Assembly: GCA_030040015.1 (NCBI GenBank)
Contig: JASHUM010000018.1
Coordinates: forward strand, 1 to 45,385
DNA length: 45,385 nucleotides
Direction of reading: 5' to 3'
DNA from: Acidimicrobiales bacterium
Lineage (GTDB): Bacteria; Actinomycetota; Acidimicrobiia; Acidimicrobiales; UBA8190
The translations under genes were made by a program, and so were the position numbers. Positions 7,385-15,801 of the stretch are shown in pieces (the first letter of the stretch is position 1; each line of letters begins with the position of its first letter). The notes below the pieces were generated by a model. The model had not been told where the DNA came from, did no database searches, and was given only the letters and a program-made list of their open reading frames with translations.

Positions 7385-9490
7385 TCAGCTCGACGCCGCA
7401 GACACAGACTGAGGGCCGTCGGCCGGGCAGTTCCCGGGAGGGCTGCGGTACACGGTGTCGTGCTGCCAGCTCCCACGCCACCAGCTCGTCCCCGCCGCTC
7501 GAAGCCCGAGGGCGACGTGCAGGTCGGCGACGAGCGCGGCGCTGTAGCGCGCCGCACCGGCCGGGCAGAAGTGGGTCTCGTCCACCGAGCGCACGCGCAC
7601 CCACGGGCCATCGGTGCCCTGGCGGAGCCACGTGGCGTAGTGCCCGTCGCTCTCCACCGATGCGGCCACGGGCGCGTAGAGGACGCGGCCGGGGAAGCGC
7701 TCGGGCATCGTGGCGATCATGGCGTTCCACGCCTCGTCACCGGCCACGCGACGGCGTTCGGCGGCGGCGCCGGCACCTCCTGGGGGCGGTCCGAGCGGGG
7801 GGAACTCCTCGAGGACCACGGCCCTGGCACCGGGCACGCCCCGACCGGGATCGAGAAGCAGCCCGATGAACCGCTCCAACGCGGCGCGATAACCGGCCGG
7901 GTCGGAGAGGACCCAGTCGTCGTCCCAGCTCCAGGTGGCCACCACCACGTCGGGCCGAGTGCGCTCGAGCATGGCGGGAACACCCGTGACCCAGGTGTGG
8001 TCGGTGGAGAGCCCCCACCCGGGAAAGGCCATGTCGGTGACCACTGCCGCCCCGGTCGCCTTCAGCGCCGCCGTCAGCGCCGGGGCCTGGACCCACATCA
8101 CCGAGTCGCCGACCAACGTCACCCGCAGCGGATCCGCCGGCGAAGAAGCCGCCGCCGTGGCCAGGTCGAGACGCGGCTCGCCCGAGATGCCTCCCGCCCC
8201 GGGGACGCTGCTCCCCGAAGCGGCCGGCCCGGCCGCCGCCGCCGGGCCGACGGGCAACGTGCCCACCACGATGCAGACGGCCACCGCCGCCGTGGCCATG
8301 GCCGTGAGCCCGGCGCCTCGGAGCACGGCGGATCGCGGCGCGGCCCGGGTGGCGCCCGACGACCTCCTTCGCCGGGCGGCACGGCGGATGGGTTCCTCGA
8401 GCAGGAAGGTACTGGCGAGGGCCAGGGCGCCGGCCACGGCCAGGCGGACGGCGTCGAGGGCGACGCCACCGAGCCCGGTGCGCGCCGGGGTGAGCTGGGT
8501 GATCACCGGCCAATGCCAGAGGTACAGCGCGTAGGAGATGCGGCCGAGGAAGCGCACGGGCGCCAGCCGGAGCGCGGCGGCCGTCGGGCCCGTGCCCACC
8601 CAGCCCACGTCGGCGACCACGACGACGGCGGCCAGGCAGAAGAGCGCCATGCCTCCTTCGAAGACCCACTTCGGCGGTGACGTGGCCGCTGCGGTGGAGG
8701 CGCCGGCGGCGACAGTGGTGCACAGCAGGGTGAGCAGGACGGCGCCGGCCACGACGGCGCCGACGTGGAGCGCGGCGCGCCCGGAGCGGCCGGGTCGATC
8801 CCGGCCCGTCACGGCCAGCGCCAGGGCGGCACCGGCCAGGAGCTCAAAGGCGCGGGTGTCGGTCCCGTAGTACAGGCGGTCGGGGGAGGCGCCGTGCGCT
8901 GCCATCCACCCCATCCAGGTCGCCGAGGCCACGGCGGCGGCGAGGGTGGCCGTGGCCAGCATCCTGTTTCGTACCCGGGCCGAGGGGTGGCGTCGTGCGC
9001 TCACCCACCAGCCGAGAGCGAGAAGGGGCGGCCACAGCACGTAGAACTGTTCCTCGATGGCGAGCGACCAGGTGTGGGCCAAGGGGGACGGGGCCGCCAG
9101 CTTGGCGAAGTAGGACTGCCCGGCGACGAGGGCGTGCCAGTTGGCGACGTAGAGGAGGGTGGCGAGCGCATCGCCGCGCAGGGCGCCGAGGTCCGTCACC
9201 CCCACGAGGAGGCCGGCGGCGGCAGCGACGGTCACCGCCACCAGGAGCACCAGCAGGGCCGGGAAGAGCCGTCGGGCTCGCCTTCCCCAGAAGGCGCCCA
9301 GCGCGCTACGCCCGGTCCGCGTCCGCTCGTCGACGAGAAGGCTGGTGATGAGGAACCCGGAGAGGACGAAGAAGAGGTCGACGCCCAAGTACCCCCCGGA
9401 GGCGGCCGGCAACGCGAGGTGGTAGCCGACCACGGCCAGCACGGCCAGTCCTCGAACACCGTCGAGGGCCGGCATGCTGCGCCGTGTCAC
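7385..9490 (-). CDS. Acyltransferase-3 fused to SGNH hydrolase domain (OafA-like)
   Basis: A 701-residue fusion. Residues about 1-380 form the polytopic acyltransferase-3 domain, with LDGVRGLAVLAVVGYHL, GGYLGVDLFFVLSGFLI, WSLAIEEQFYVLWP and YALYLWHWPVI. After a low-complexity Ala/Gly linker, residues about 455-690 form a periplasmic SGNH domain with LVGDSV (Ser463) and DETHFCP (Asp637, His640). Such proteins move an acyl group across the membrane and attach it to a cell-surface sugar or lipid. The GTG overlaps the stop of the upstream gene (GTGA), so the two are coupled. The true acceptor is unknown. Confidence 0.9.
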   Translation of the reverse strand: MTRRSMPALDGVRGLAVLAVVGYHLALPAASGGYLGVDLFFVLSGFLITSLLVDERTRTGRSALGAFWGRRARRLFPALLVLLVAVTVAAAAGLLVGVTDLGALRGDALATLLYVANWHALVAGQSYFAKLAAPSPLAHTWSLAIEEQFYVLWPPLLALGWWVSARRHPSARVRNRMLATATLAAAVASATWMGWMAAHGASPDRLYYGTDTRAFELLAGAALALAVTGRDRPGRSGRAALHVGAVVAGAVLLTLLCTTVAAGASTAAATSPPKWVFEGGMALFCLAAVVVVADVGWVGTGPTAAALRLAPVRFLGRISYALYLWHWPVITQLTPARTGLGGVALDAVRLAVAGALALASTFLLEEPIRRAARRRRSSGATRAAPRSAVLRGAGLTAMATAAVAVCIVVGTLPVGPAAAAGPAASGSSVPGAGGISGEPRLDLATAAASSPADPLRVTLVGDSVMWVQAPALTAALKATGAAVVTDMAFPGWGLSTDHTWVTGVPAMLERTRPDVVVATWSWDDDWVLSDPAGYRAALERFIGLLLDPGRGVPGARAVVLEEFPPLGPPPGGAGAAAERRRVAGDEAWNAMIATMPERFPGRVLYAPVAASVESDGHYATWLRQGTDGPWVRVRSVDETHFCPAGAARYSAALVADLHVALGLRAAGTSWWRGSWQHDTVYRSPPGNCPADGPQSVSAASS

Positions 9491-10584
9491 GGCGACGGAC
9501 CTCGCTCCCCGCCCCCCGCTCCGACGGAGGCCTCTCGGCGCACCGTCTCGATCCGTTGCCGCCAGCCGTGCTCGCCGGAGAAGCGCAGGGACAGGTACGT
9601 CCCGAAGCCGGCCGGGATCGGCAGCCAGAAGTTCACCAATCTGTAGCTGAGCACACCCAGGGTGGCTACACCCCGGGTGACGCCGAAGCCCACCAAGGTG
9701 GGGATGAGCACACCTTCGACGATGCCCAGGCCGCCGGGCGTGATCGGGATGACGGCCAGGATGTTGGCCAGCCCGTAGGCCACGAGCAGGCTGTCGGGCT
9801 GGACCACCTTGCCGAAGGCGAGCACGAACACCCACAGCGACGCCGCGTCCAGGAGCCAGTTCGCCGCCGCCCACACGATGGCTCGCCGGAGCAGCACGGG
9901 GTCGGCTCCGAACGAGCGCAACCGCTCGGCGATGCGCTCGACGGTCCGGGCCAGGGCGTCACCGTTCACCAGGGGGACGTGGTCGCCGATCCAGCGCACG
10001 ATCTCCACGGCGTGGTGCCGTCCCCGCAACAGGAGGATGACCACGCCGCCGAAGGCACCCATGAGGAGCACCCCGACCCCGGCGGCGATCCCGTAGAGCG
10101 GGTTGTAGCCGTGGAGGAAGAGCGACACGACCAGGGCCAACCAGAAGATGAGGTTGAGGACCACGGCCGATCCCACCCCTTGCATGGCCAGGGCGAAGGC
10201 TGCGTCGGCCCCCTGGACGCCGGAGTCCCCGAGGAGGCGATACGACAGGCCGGTGGCAGGGGCGGTGCCGCCCGGTACCACGTGGCTCAGGGCCAGGCTG
10301 GCCGTGTTGATGCGGAACAGTCGCCAGCGGGAAGGGGACCCGGGGGGGAGGACGGTGTGGGTGAGCTCGGCGTAGGCGAGGAGGGAACCGCCCTCGAGGA
10401 GGAAGCCCAGGATCAGGTACCAGACGTTGACCTGACCGAGCAGGTGGAGGGACTTCCTGGCCCCGGGGACCTGGGGGAGCACCAGGTACTCGACGACGAG
10501 GGCGATGAGGAAGACGGTGACCGTCCAGCGGACCTGCTTGGGCAGGCGCCGGCGCTTTGGGACGGGCGAAGGCGCACCTGACAC
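9487..10584 (-). CDS. LPG-synthase TM-region (flippase-like, UPF0104) membrane protein
   Basis: A 365-residue protein with about eight hydrophobic helices. The family marks are the N-terminal helix followed by WYLILGFLLEGGSLLAYAEL, then SHVVPGGTAPATGLSYRLL and IPITPGGLGIVEGVLIPTLV. This is the membrane half of lysylphosphatidylglycerol synthases; stand-alone versions are thought to flip or position lipids, and here the aminoacyl-transferase domain is absent. Its stop overlaps the start of the acyltransferase-SGNH gene, which suggests that both act on one envelope lipid or glycan. Substrate unknown. Confidence 0.82.
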   Translation of the reverse strand: MSGAPSPVPKRRRLPKQVRWTVTVFLIALVVEYLVLPQVPGARKSLHLLGQVNVWYLILGFLLEGGSLLAYAELTHTVLPPGSPSRWRLFRINTASLALSHVVPGGTAPATGLSYRLLGDSGVQGADAAFALAMQGVGSAVVLNLIFWLALVVSLFLHGYNPLYGIAAGVGVLLMGAFGGVVILLLRGRHHAVEIVRWIGDHVPLVNGDALARTVERIAERLRSFGADPVLLRRAIVWAAANWLLDAASLWVFVLAFGKVVQPDSLLVAYGLANILAVIPITPGGLGIVEGVLIPTLVGFGVTRGVATLGVLSYRLVNFWLPIPAGFGTYLSLRFSGEHGWRQRIETVRREASVGAGGGERGPSP

Positions 10585-10622
10585 TCATTCATGCTGGCAC
10601 GTGCCTCAATGGTCGACCTGCC

Positions 10623-11813
10623 ATGCTGGACGTCGTGCCCGAGCCCGTCGGCCCCCCCGAGAGCCGTCGAGAGCGCCTGTGGGAGGCGGCCGAAGCCCGC
10701 GGGGTACCGCTACGGACCATCCTGTCCTGGGTCGGCGTGGTGGTGGCCGTCTACCTGGCCGGACTGCTCCTCTACCGCCTGCGCGACATCATCCTCCTGC
10801 TCGTCGTGGCAGGGTTCGTCGCCCTGTTGCTCGACCCGGCCGTCGTGCTCATCCAGCGTCACGTGGTGCACCACCGAGGCTCGGCCGTGGCCCTGGTGAC
10901 CCTGGTGGCCGTGCTGGCCTTCGCCGGCCTGGCCTTCGCCTTCGGCTACCCCCTGGTGAACGGCATCACCCACCTGGCCGACAACCTGCCCAAGTACGTG
11001 ACCTCCGCCGAGCACGGCAAGGGATGGGTGGGGCACCTGGTGCGCAAGTACCACGTCGAGCACTGGGTGAAGACGAACGTGGCTCCGAAGTTGGCCACCT
11101 TCGCCAAGAACCTGTCGAAGCCGGCCCTGGACCTGGGCAAGGGGGCGCTCACGCTGATGCTCGCCCTCTTCACCATCTTCGTGCTGGTGGTCCTCATGCT
11201 GCTGGAGGCGCCCAAGATGCGCCGAGGGAGCCTGCGCATGCTCAGCGCCGAGCACTCCGTCACCGTGACCCGGGTGGCGGGCCAGGTGTCCCGCTCGGTC
11301 TCCGGCTACATGGTGGGCAACTTCATCACCTCGGTGATCGCCGGGCTCGTGGTCTTCGTCACGCTGACCGCCACCGGCGTGCCTTTCGCCCTGTTGTGGG
11401 CCCTGTGGGTGGGGCTCCTCGACTTCCTGCCGCTCATCGGGGGCGCCCTGGCCGGCATCCCGACCGTCCTCTTCGCAGTTGCGCATTCCCTCGAGGCGGG
11501 CATCGTCACCCTGGTGGTGTTCCTCGTCTACACCCAGGTGGAGAACCACATCCTGAACCCCATCGTCATGAGCCGAACGGTGCGCATCAACCCGCTGTTC
11601 GTGCTGCTCGCCATCCTGGTCGGGGCGTCGGTCGGGGACCTGGTGGGGGGCTTCTTCGGTGGATTCGTCGGTACGCTGCTCGCCATTCCCATCGCCGGTT
11701 CCATCCAGGTGATCGTGCGCGAGCTGTGGCAGGAGACCGCCCCGGTTTCCGAGATCGACCCCTCGGCCGAAGTGGCCGGCCGGGGCGAGACGACCCTGCC
11801 GCCGGTGGCCTGA
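10623..11813 (+). CDS. AI-2E family transporter (PerM/YhhT-like)
   Basis: A 396-residue membrane protein. Two helices at the N-terminus (about 35-85) are followed by another at about 100-125, a soluble loop (about 130-180), and a C-terminal helical bundle with LLWALWVGLLDFLPLIGG, VENHILNPIVMSRTVRINPL and GGFFGGFVGTLLAIPIAG, the family's signature region. Members include the autoinducer-2 exporter TqsA and Na+(Li+)/H+ antiporters, so the substrate cannot be named. I prefer the ATG at 10623 to an in-frame upstream ATG at 10557, because the added residues would overlap the divergent gene and look non-conserved. It is followed after 2 nt by the mannosyltransferase gene. Confidence 0.82.
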   Translation: MLDVVPEPVGPPESRRERLWEAAEARGVPLRTILSWVGVVVAVYLAGLLLYRLRDIILLLVVAGFVALLLDPAVVLIQRHVVHHRGSAVALVTLVAVLAFAGLAFAFGYPLVNGITHLADNLPKYVTSAEHGKGWVGHLVRKYHVEHWVKTNVAPKLATFAKNLSKPALDLGKGALTLMLALFTIFVLVVLMLLEAPKMRRGSLRMLSAEHSVTVTRVAGQVSRSVSGYMVGNFITSVIAGLVVFVTLTATGVPFALLWALWVGLLDFLPLIGGALAGIPTVLFAVAHSLEAGIVTLVVFLVYTQVENHILNPIVMSRTVRINPLFVLLAILVGASVGDLVGGFFGGFVGTLLAIPIAGSIQVIVRELWQETAPVSEIDPSAEVAGRGETTLPPVA

Positions 11814-11815
11814 CC

Positions 11816-12568
11816 GTGCGCGTCCTGGTCGTGCTGCCCACGTACAACGAAGCCGAGAACATCGAGCACGTCCTGGGCAGGATCCGCGCCGCCCTTCCCC
11901 AGGGCGGTGTCCTGGTCGTCGACGACGGGAGCCCGGACGGCACGGCGGACGTCGCCGAGCTGGTCGGCAAGGAGCTCGGCAACATCGAGGTCCTGCGGCG
12001 TTCGGAGAAGTCGGGGTTGGGAAGTGCCTATCGGGCCGGGTTCGCCTGGGGTCTCGAGCGCGGCTGGGACGCCATGGTCGAGATGGACGCCGATCTCTCC
12101 CACGAACCCGAGGCGCTTCCCGGTCTCGTCGCCCCCCTCGAGCACGGCGTCGACCTGTCCGTGGGGTCGCGCTACGTCCCGGGAGGTTCCATCCCCACAT
12201 GGGCCTGGCACCGGCGCCTGCTGTCGGAGGGGGGCAACCGTTACGCCTCGCTGCTGCTCGGGCTCCACGTCACCGACTCGACCTCGGGCTTCCGGGCCTA
12301 TCGAGCCGACATGTTGCGACGGATGGACCTGGGGCGGGTCAAGGCGGACGGCTACGGGTTCCAGATCGAGATGGTCTACGAGATCCTGCGCCGGGGCGGG
12401 ACCGTCAGCGAGGTCCCCATCCGCTTCGTGGACCGCGTCGAGGGCAAGTCGAAGATGTCGGGACACATCGTGGTGGAGGCGCTGGCTCTCGTCACCTGGT
12501 GGGGACTGCTCCGGCTGGTGGGCGTCGCTCGCCGCAGGGCCAGCCGCAGCGTCCGCCACGGGGGGTGA
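11816..12568 (+). CDS. ppm1: Polyprenol monophosphomannose synthase (GT2)
   Basis: A 250-residue GT2 enzyme. It starts RVLVVLPTYNEAENI, has the nucleotide-binding VVDDGSPDGTADV, the metal-binding EMDADLSHEPEAL, and the family-specific SRYVPGG, DSTSGFRAYR and GYGFQIEM. It should transfer mannose from GDP-mannose to polyprenyl phosphate, supplying the lipid-linked donor for mannolipids and protein O-mannosylation outside the membrane. The mycobacterial enzyme also uses an acyltransferase-like partner (Lnt/Ppm2); none is fused here. Start GTG lies 2 nt after the upstream stop, and its own stop overlaps the next GTG (GTGA). Confidence 0.88.
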   Translation: MRVLVVLPTYNEAENIEHVLGRIRAALPQGGVLVVDDGSPDGTADVAELVGKELGNIEVLRRSEKSGLGSAYRAGFAWGLERGWDAMVEMDADLSHEPEALPGLVAPLEHGVDLSVGSRYVPGGSIPTWAWHRRLLSEGGNRYASLLLGLHVTDSTSGFRAYRADMLRRMDLGRVKADGYGFQIEMVYEILRRGGTVSEVPIRFVDRVEGKSKMSGHIVVEALALVTWWGLLRLVGVARRRASRSVRHGG

Positions 12569-13278
12569 GCTCGGTGCGCCCACCCCGGATCCTGGTGGTG
12601 GACGACGAGCCCTACATCACCGACCTGCTCGCCGCCGCCCTGCGCTACGAAGGGTTCGAGGTCGACGTGGCCGGCACCGGCGCCGAGGCGCTGGCCGTCG
12701 CCATGGGGCCCTCGAGCCACGACCTGCTGCTTCTCGACGTGATGCTGCCCGACATCGAAGGCACCGAAGTGTGCCGCCGGCTGCGGGCCGACGGGCTCGG
12801 GATGCCGGTGCTGTTCCTGACCGCCCGCGACGGTACCGAGGACAAGGTGCTCGGACTGTCCCTGGGCGGCGACGACTACGTGACCAAGCCGTTCAGCCTG
12901 GACGAGCTGGTGGCCCGCATCCACGCCGTGCTCCGGCGCAGCTCCAACCACGTGCCGGTCGAGGCCGCCCGTCTCGTCTACGCCGATCTGGTCATGGACG
13001 AGGACACCCACGAGGTGTGGCGCCACGGGAAGCTGGTCGAGCTGACCGCCACCGAGTTCAACCTCCTGCACTACATGCTCACCAACTCTCGCCGGGTGCT
13101 GTCGAAATCGGACATCGTCGACCACGTGTGGTCCTACGACTTCGACGGCGACCCGAGCATCGTGGAGACCTACATCAGCTACCTGCGCAAGAAGATCGAC
13201 TCCTTCGAACCCCCCTTGATCCACACCGTCCGGGGCGTCGGCTACACGCTTCGCCTTGCGGCAGGGGACCAGGACTGA
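12565..13278 (+). CDS. OmpR-family DNA-binding response regulator
   Basis: A 237-residue regulator. The receiver domain (about 8-122) has the acidic pair VVDDEP, the phosphoacceptor Asp58 in LLLLDVMLPD, LTAR with the switch Thr, and DDYVTKPFS with the conserved Lys. The C-terminal winged helix (about 135-230) shows LTATEFNLLHYM, SKSDIVDHVW, ETYISYLRKK and IHTVRGVGYTLR. The GTG overlaps the ppm1 stop, so regulator and glycosyltransferase are probably co-transcribed. The kinase gene follows 12 nt later. It resembles the PrrA/TcrX/MprA class; which one is unclear. A second GTG at 12574 is an alternative start. Confidence 0.9.
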   Translation: MSSVRPPRILVVDDEPYITDLLAAALRYEGFEVDVAGTGAEALAVAMGPSSHDLLLLDVMLPDIEGTEVCRRLRADGLGMPVLFLTARDGTEDKVLGLSLGGDDYVTKPFSLDELVARIHAVLRRSSNHVPVEAARLVYADLVMDEDTHEVWRHGKLVELTATEFNLLHYMLTNSRRVLSKSDIVDHVWSYDFDGDPSIVETYISYLRKKIDSFEPPLIHTVRGVGYTLRLAAGDQD

Positions 13279-13290
13279 GGAAGGGGAGCG

Positions 13291-14973
13291 GTGTCGCTCC
13301 GACGCCGGCTCGTGGCCGGGATGCTCCTGCTGCTCGTGGTGGCGGTGGTGGTCACCGACGTCGTCACGTTGTCGTCACTGCGCTCGTACCTCTACGGTCG
13401 ACTCGACGAGCAGAACGACGTGGCCGAGAGCCAGGCCTACGTGTACATGGAGAACGTCTACCAGCGCGCCGTGGCCGCAGGCGACCGCAGTGTGACGACC
13501 GACCCCGGCCCCTGGCTGGCCCAGCTCTCGGTCCCCTCCGCCACGTTCCCCGACCTGAACGGCGCCGGACTGGGCCTGACCACGCCGGCACCGGTGTCGA
13601 GCGGTGTGTCGGAGCCGTCGGCCAGCGACATCCCTCGCACCGGCCGCCTGGTGTCCACGGTGCTGGCGTCGCGGATCAGCCCCGACATCTACATGGAGGT
13701 GCTCTCGTCGAGCGGTGCCGTGCTCTTCCGGCGCCCGTCGGGGTCGGCAGCCCACGAGGACCCGGCCCCGGTGCTGCCCAAGGCGCTCAGGGTGGAGCGG
13801 GTGCCGCCGGCGGCCCACTACGGAACCAGTCACGGGCCGTACATCCCCGACGAACCCAACTTCACCACCGGAGCGGTGCACGAGCAGGGCGCCTACTACC
13901 TGGGCGAGGCGCTGGCCGTGCCCGGTGGGGTCATGGTGACCTTGGGCGCCATCGCACCGGCGCAGCAGACGTTGGCGTCGCTGAGCCGGGTGGAGCTCCT
14001 GGTGTCGCTGGGCGTCGTGATCGGCATGCTCATCCTGGCCCTGTGGACCGTTCGCCTCGGCCTTCGGCCTCTCGACGACATGACCGACACCGCCAGGGCC
14101 ATCGCCGGCGGAGACCTGCGCCGGCGGATCCGGCCCACCGACGAGCGGGGGGAGGTGGGGCGTCTGGGCGCCGCCTTGAACGGAATGCTGGGGCGCATCG
14201 ACGCCGCCTTGGCCGAGCGCGCCGCCTCCGAGCACCGGCTCCGGCGCTTCGTGGCCGACGCCTCCCACGAGCTGCGCACGCCGCTCACCTCCATCCGGGG
14301 GTACGCCGAGCTGTTGCGCAAGGGCGCCCTGGACGACGAGGAGGGCCGCCGCCGGGCGGCAGAGCGTATCGAGCACGAGGCGACGCGGATGGGCGTGCTG
14401 GTCGACGACCTCTTGTTGCTCGCCCGGCTCGACCAGGGCCGGCCGCTCGAGCGAGCGCCTGTGGACCTCGACGTGGTCGTGCGCGACGCCGTGGACGCGG
14501 CACGCGCCGCCGATCCTGATCGGTCCATCACGTTGACCGACGGTGGGACGCGCTTCGTGTCGGGTGACGCCGGGCGGATTCGCCAGATCGTCGACAACTT
14601 GCTGCAGAACGCCCTCGTGCACACGCCCCAGGGCACCCCGGTGCACGTCGAGGTGACGAGCCGGGACGGCAACGTGGCGCTGATCGTGGCCGACGAGGGA
14701 CCGGGACTGGGCCCCGACCAGGCCGCGCACGTCTTCGACCGCTTCTACCGGGGTGAAGAAGCCCGAGGCCGGCCCGGTACCGGCCTGGGGCTGTCGATCG
14801 TGGCCGCCCTGGCCGACGCCCATGGCGGACGGGCCCGAGCCGGATCGCGCCCGGGCGGCGGCGCCGAGTTCGTGGTCGAGCTCCCGTTGGCCGTCAACGG
14901 ATCCGACGGCGCCAACGGGAATGGCACCATGGCCGACCGTGGACGGCGAGTGGGAGGCGCTGGCGCGCACTGA
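13291..14973 (+). CDS. Sensor histidine kinase
   Basis: A 560-residue membrane kinase. A first helix at about 8-28 and a second at about 235-253 flank an extracytoplasmic sensor region of about 200 residues with no domain I recognise. HAMP follows (LRPLDDMTDTARAIAGGDL), then the HisKA helix with DASHELRTPLTSIRGYAE (His326), and the ATPase domain with DNLLQNALVHTP, DEGPGLGP and PGTGLGLSIV. It is the evident partner of the regulator upstream. The AAGGGGAG before the GTG is a strong but closely spaced ribosome site. The last 50 nt overlap the next gene. Confidence 0.92.
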   Translation: MSLRRRLVAGMLLLLVVAVVVTDVVTLSSLRSYLYGRLDEQNDVAESQAYVYMENVYQRAVAAGDRSVTTDPGPWLAQLSVPSATFPDLNGAGLGLTTPAPVSSGVSEPSASDIPRTGRLVSTVLASRISPDIYMEVLSSSGAVLFRRPSGSAAHEDPAPVLPKALRVERVPPAAHYGTSHGPYIPDEPNFTTGAVHEQGAYYLGEALAVPGGVMVTLGAIAPAQQTLASLSRVELLVSLGVVIGMLILALWTVRLGLRPLDDMTDTARAIAGGDLRRRIRPTDERGEVGRLGAALNGMLGRIDAALAERAASEHRLRRFVADASHELRTPLTSIRGYAELLRKGALDDEEGRRRAAERIEHEATRMGVLVDDLLLLARLDQGRPLERAPVDLDVVVRDAVDAARAADPDRSITLTDGGTRFVSGDAGRIRQIVDNLLQNALVHTPQGTPVHVEVTSRDGNVALIVADEGPGLGPDQAAHVFDRFYRGEEARGRPGTGLGLSIVAALADAHGGRARAGSRPGGGAEFVVELPLAVNGSDGANGNGTMADRGRRVGGAGAH

Positions 14974-15772
14974 CCGGGGCGCCGGAGCCCCCGTCCTGCT
15001 GGTGCACGGCCAGCCCGGCACGGCCCGGGACTGGGACCCGGTTGCACGACGGCTCGAGGACGACCACCGGGTCATCGTCGTCGACCGGCCCGGGTACGGG
15101 GACAGCCCGGGGGAGGCGCGTTCCATGCGCGCCAACGCCGAGCTCCTGGCCGACCTCGTGACCGGGCGCGTCGGTCAGCCGGTGGTGGTCGTGGGCCACA
15201 GCTACGGCGGGGGCGTGGCGCTGCTCATGGCGGGCCGGCGCCCCGAGGTGGTGGCCGGTCTGGTGCTGGTGGCCTCGGTGGGGTCGAGACGGAGCGTGAA
15301 CGGGATCGACCACCTGCTGGCCTCGTCCCCGGTCGGAGTGGTCTTGAGCGGGGCCGGGCTCTTCACGTTGGGACGGGTCCTTCCCCGGGTCGAGCGCCTG
15401 GCCCGCCGGCTTCCGTCGACCCTGGCCCGGCGCATCCGCTCCCAGCTGCCCGACGAGCGCTACGGAGCCGAGGTGTCGCGAGCGGGAATGCGGCTGTGGC
15501 GCTCGTTCCTGGTCGAGCAACGCGCCTTGGTGGCAGAAGTGGGGGACGTGGAGGCGACCGCCCGGCACGTGGCGGTTCCCACCGCGGTGATGACCGGCAC
15601 CTGGGACGCAGTCGTGGCGCCGCCGGCGGCGGCGGCGTTGGCCGCCACCATCCGAGGATCGGAGCTCGTCGTGGTGGCCGGCGCCGGCCATTTCCTCACT
15701 CGCGACGCGCCCACCGCCGTGGTGGACACCGTGCGCCGAGTGGCGCGTCGATCGGAGGGCCGGGGAGGCTGA
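14921..15772 (+). CDS. Alpha/beta-fold hydrolase
   Basis: A 283-residue soluble hydrolase. It has the oxyanion strand LLVHGQPGTARDW, the nucleophile elbow GHSYGGGVAL, the acid in TGTWDAVV and the His in GAGHFLTRDAP, in canonical order. The substrate is not predictable. The start is uncertain: the ATG at 14921 overlaps the kinase gene by 53 nt, and a GTG at 14939 also gives a complete fold. The long overlap suggests co-transcription with the two-component system. Confidence 0.82.
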   Translation: MAPWPTVDGEWEALARTDRGAGAPVLLVHGQPGTARDWDPVARRLEDDHRVIVVDRPGYGDSPGEARSMRANAELLADLVTGRVGQPVVVVGHSYGGGVALLMAGRRPEVVAGLVLVASVGSRRSVNGIDHLLASSPVGVVLSGAGLFTLGRVLPRVERLARRLPSTLARRIRSQLPDERYGAEVSRAGMRLWRSFLVEQRALVAEVGDVEATARHVAVPTAVMTGTWDAVVAPPAAAALAATIRGSELVVVAGAGHFLTRDAPTAVVDTVRRVARRSEGRGG

Positions 15773-15789
15773 CGAGCCGTGGTCGGTGC

Positions 15790-15795
15790 CAGACT
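15790..15795 (+). promoter_or_regulatory. Candidate -10 box for the acyl-CoA dehydrogenase gene
   Basis: CAGACT ends 6 nt before the ATG at 15802, a leaderless-type arrangement. It differs from TANNNT at the first base, so support is moderate. Confidence 0.3.
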
Positions 15796-15801
15796 GCCGC
15801 C

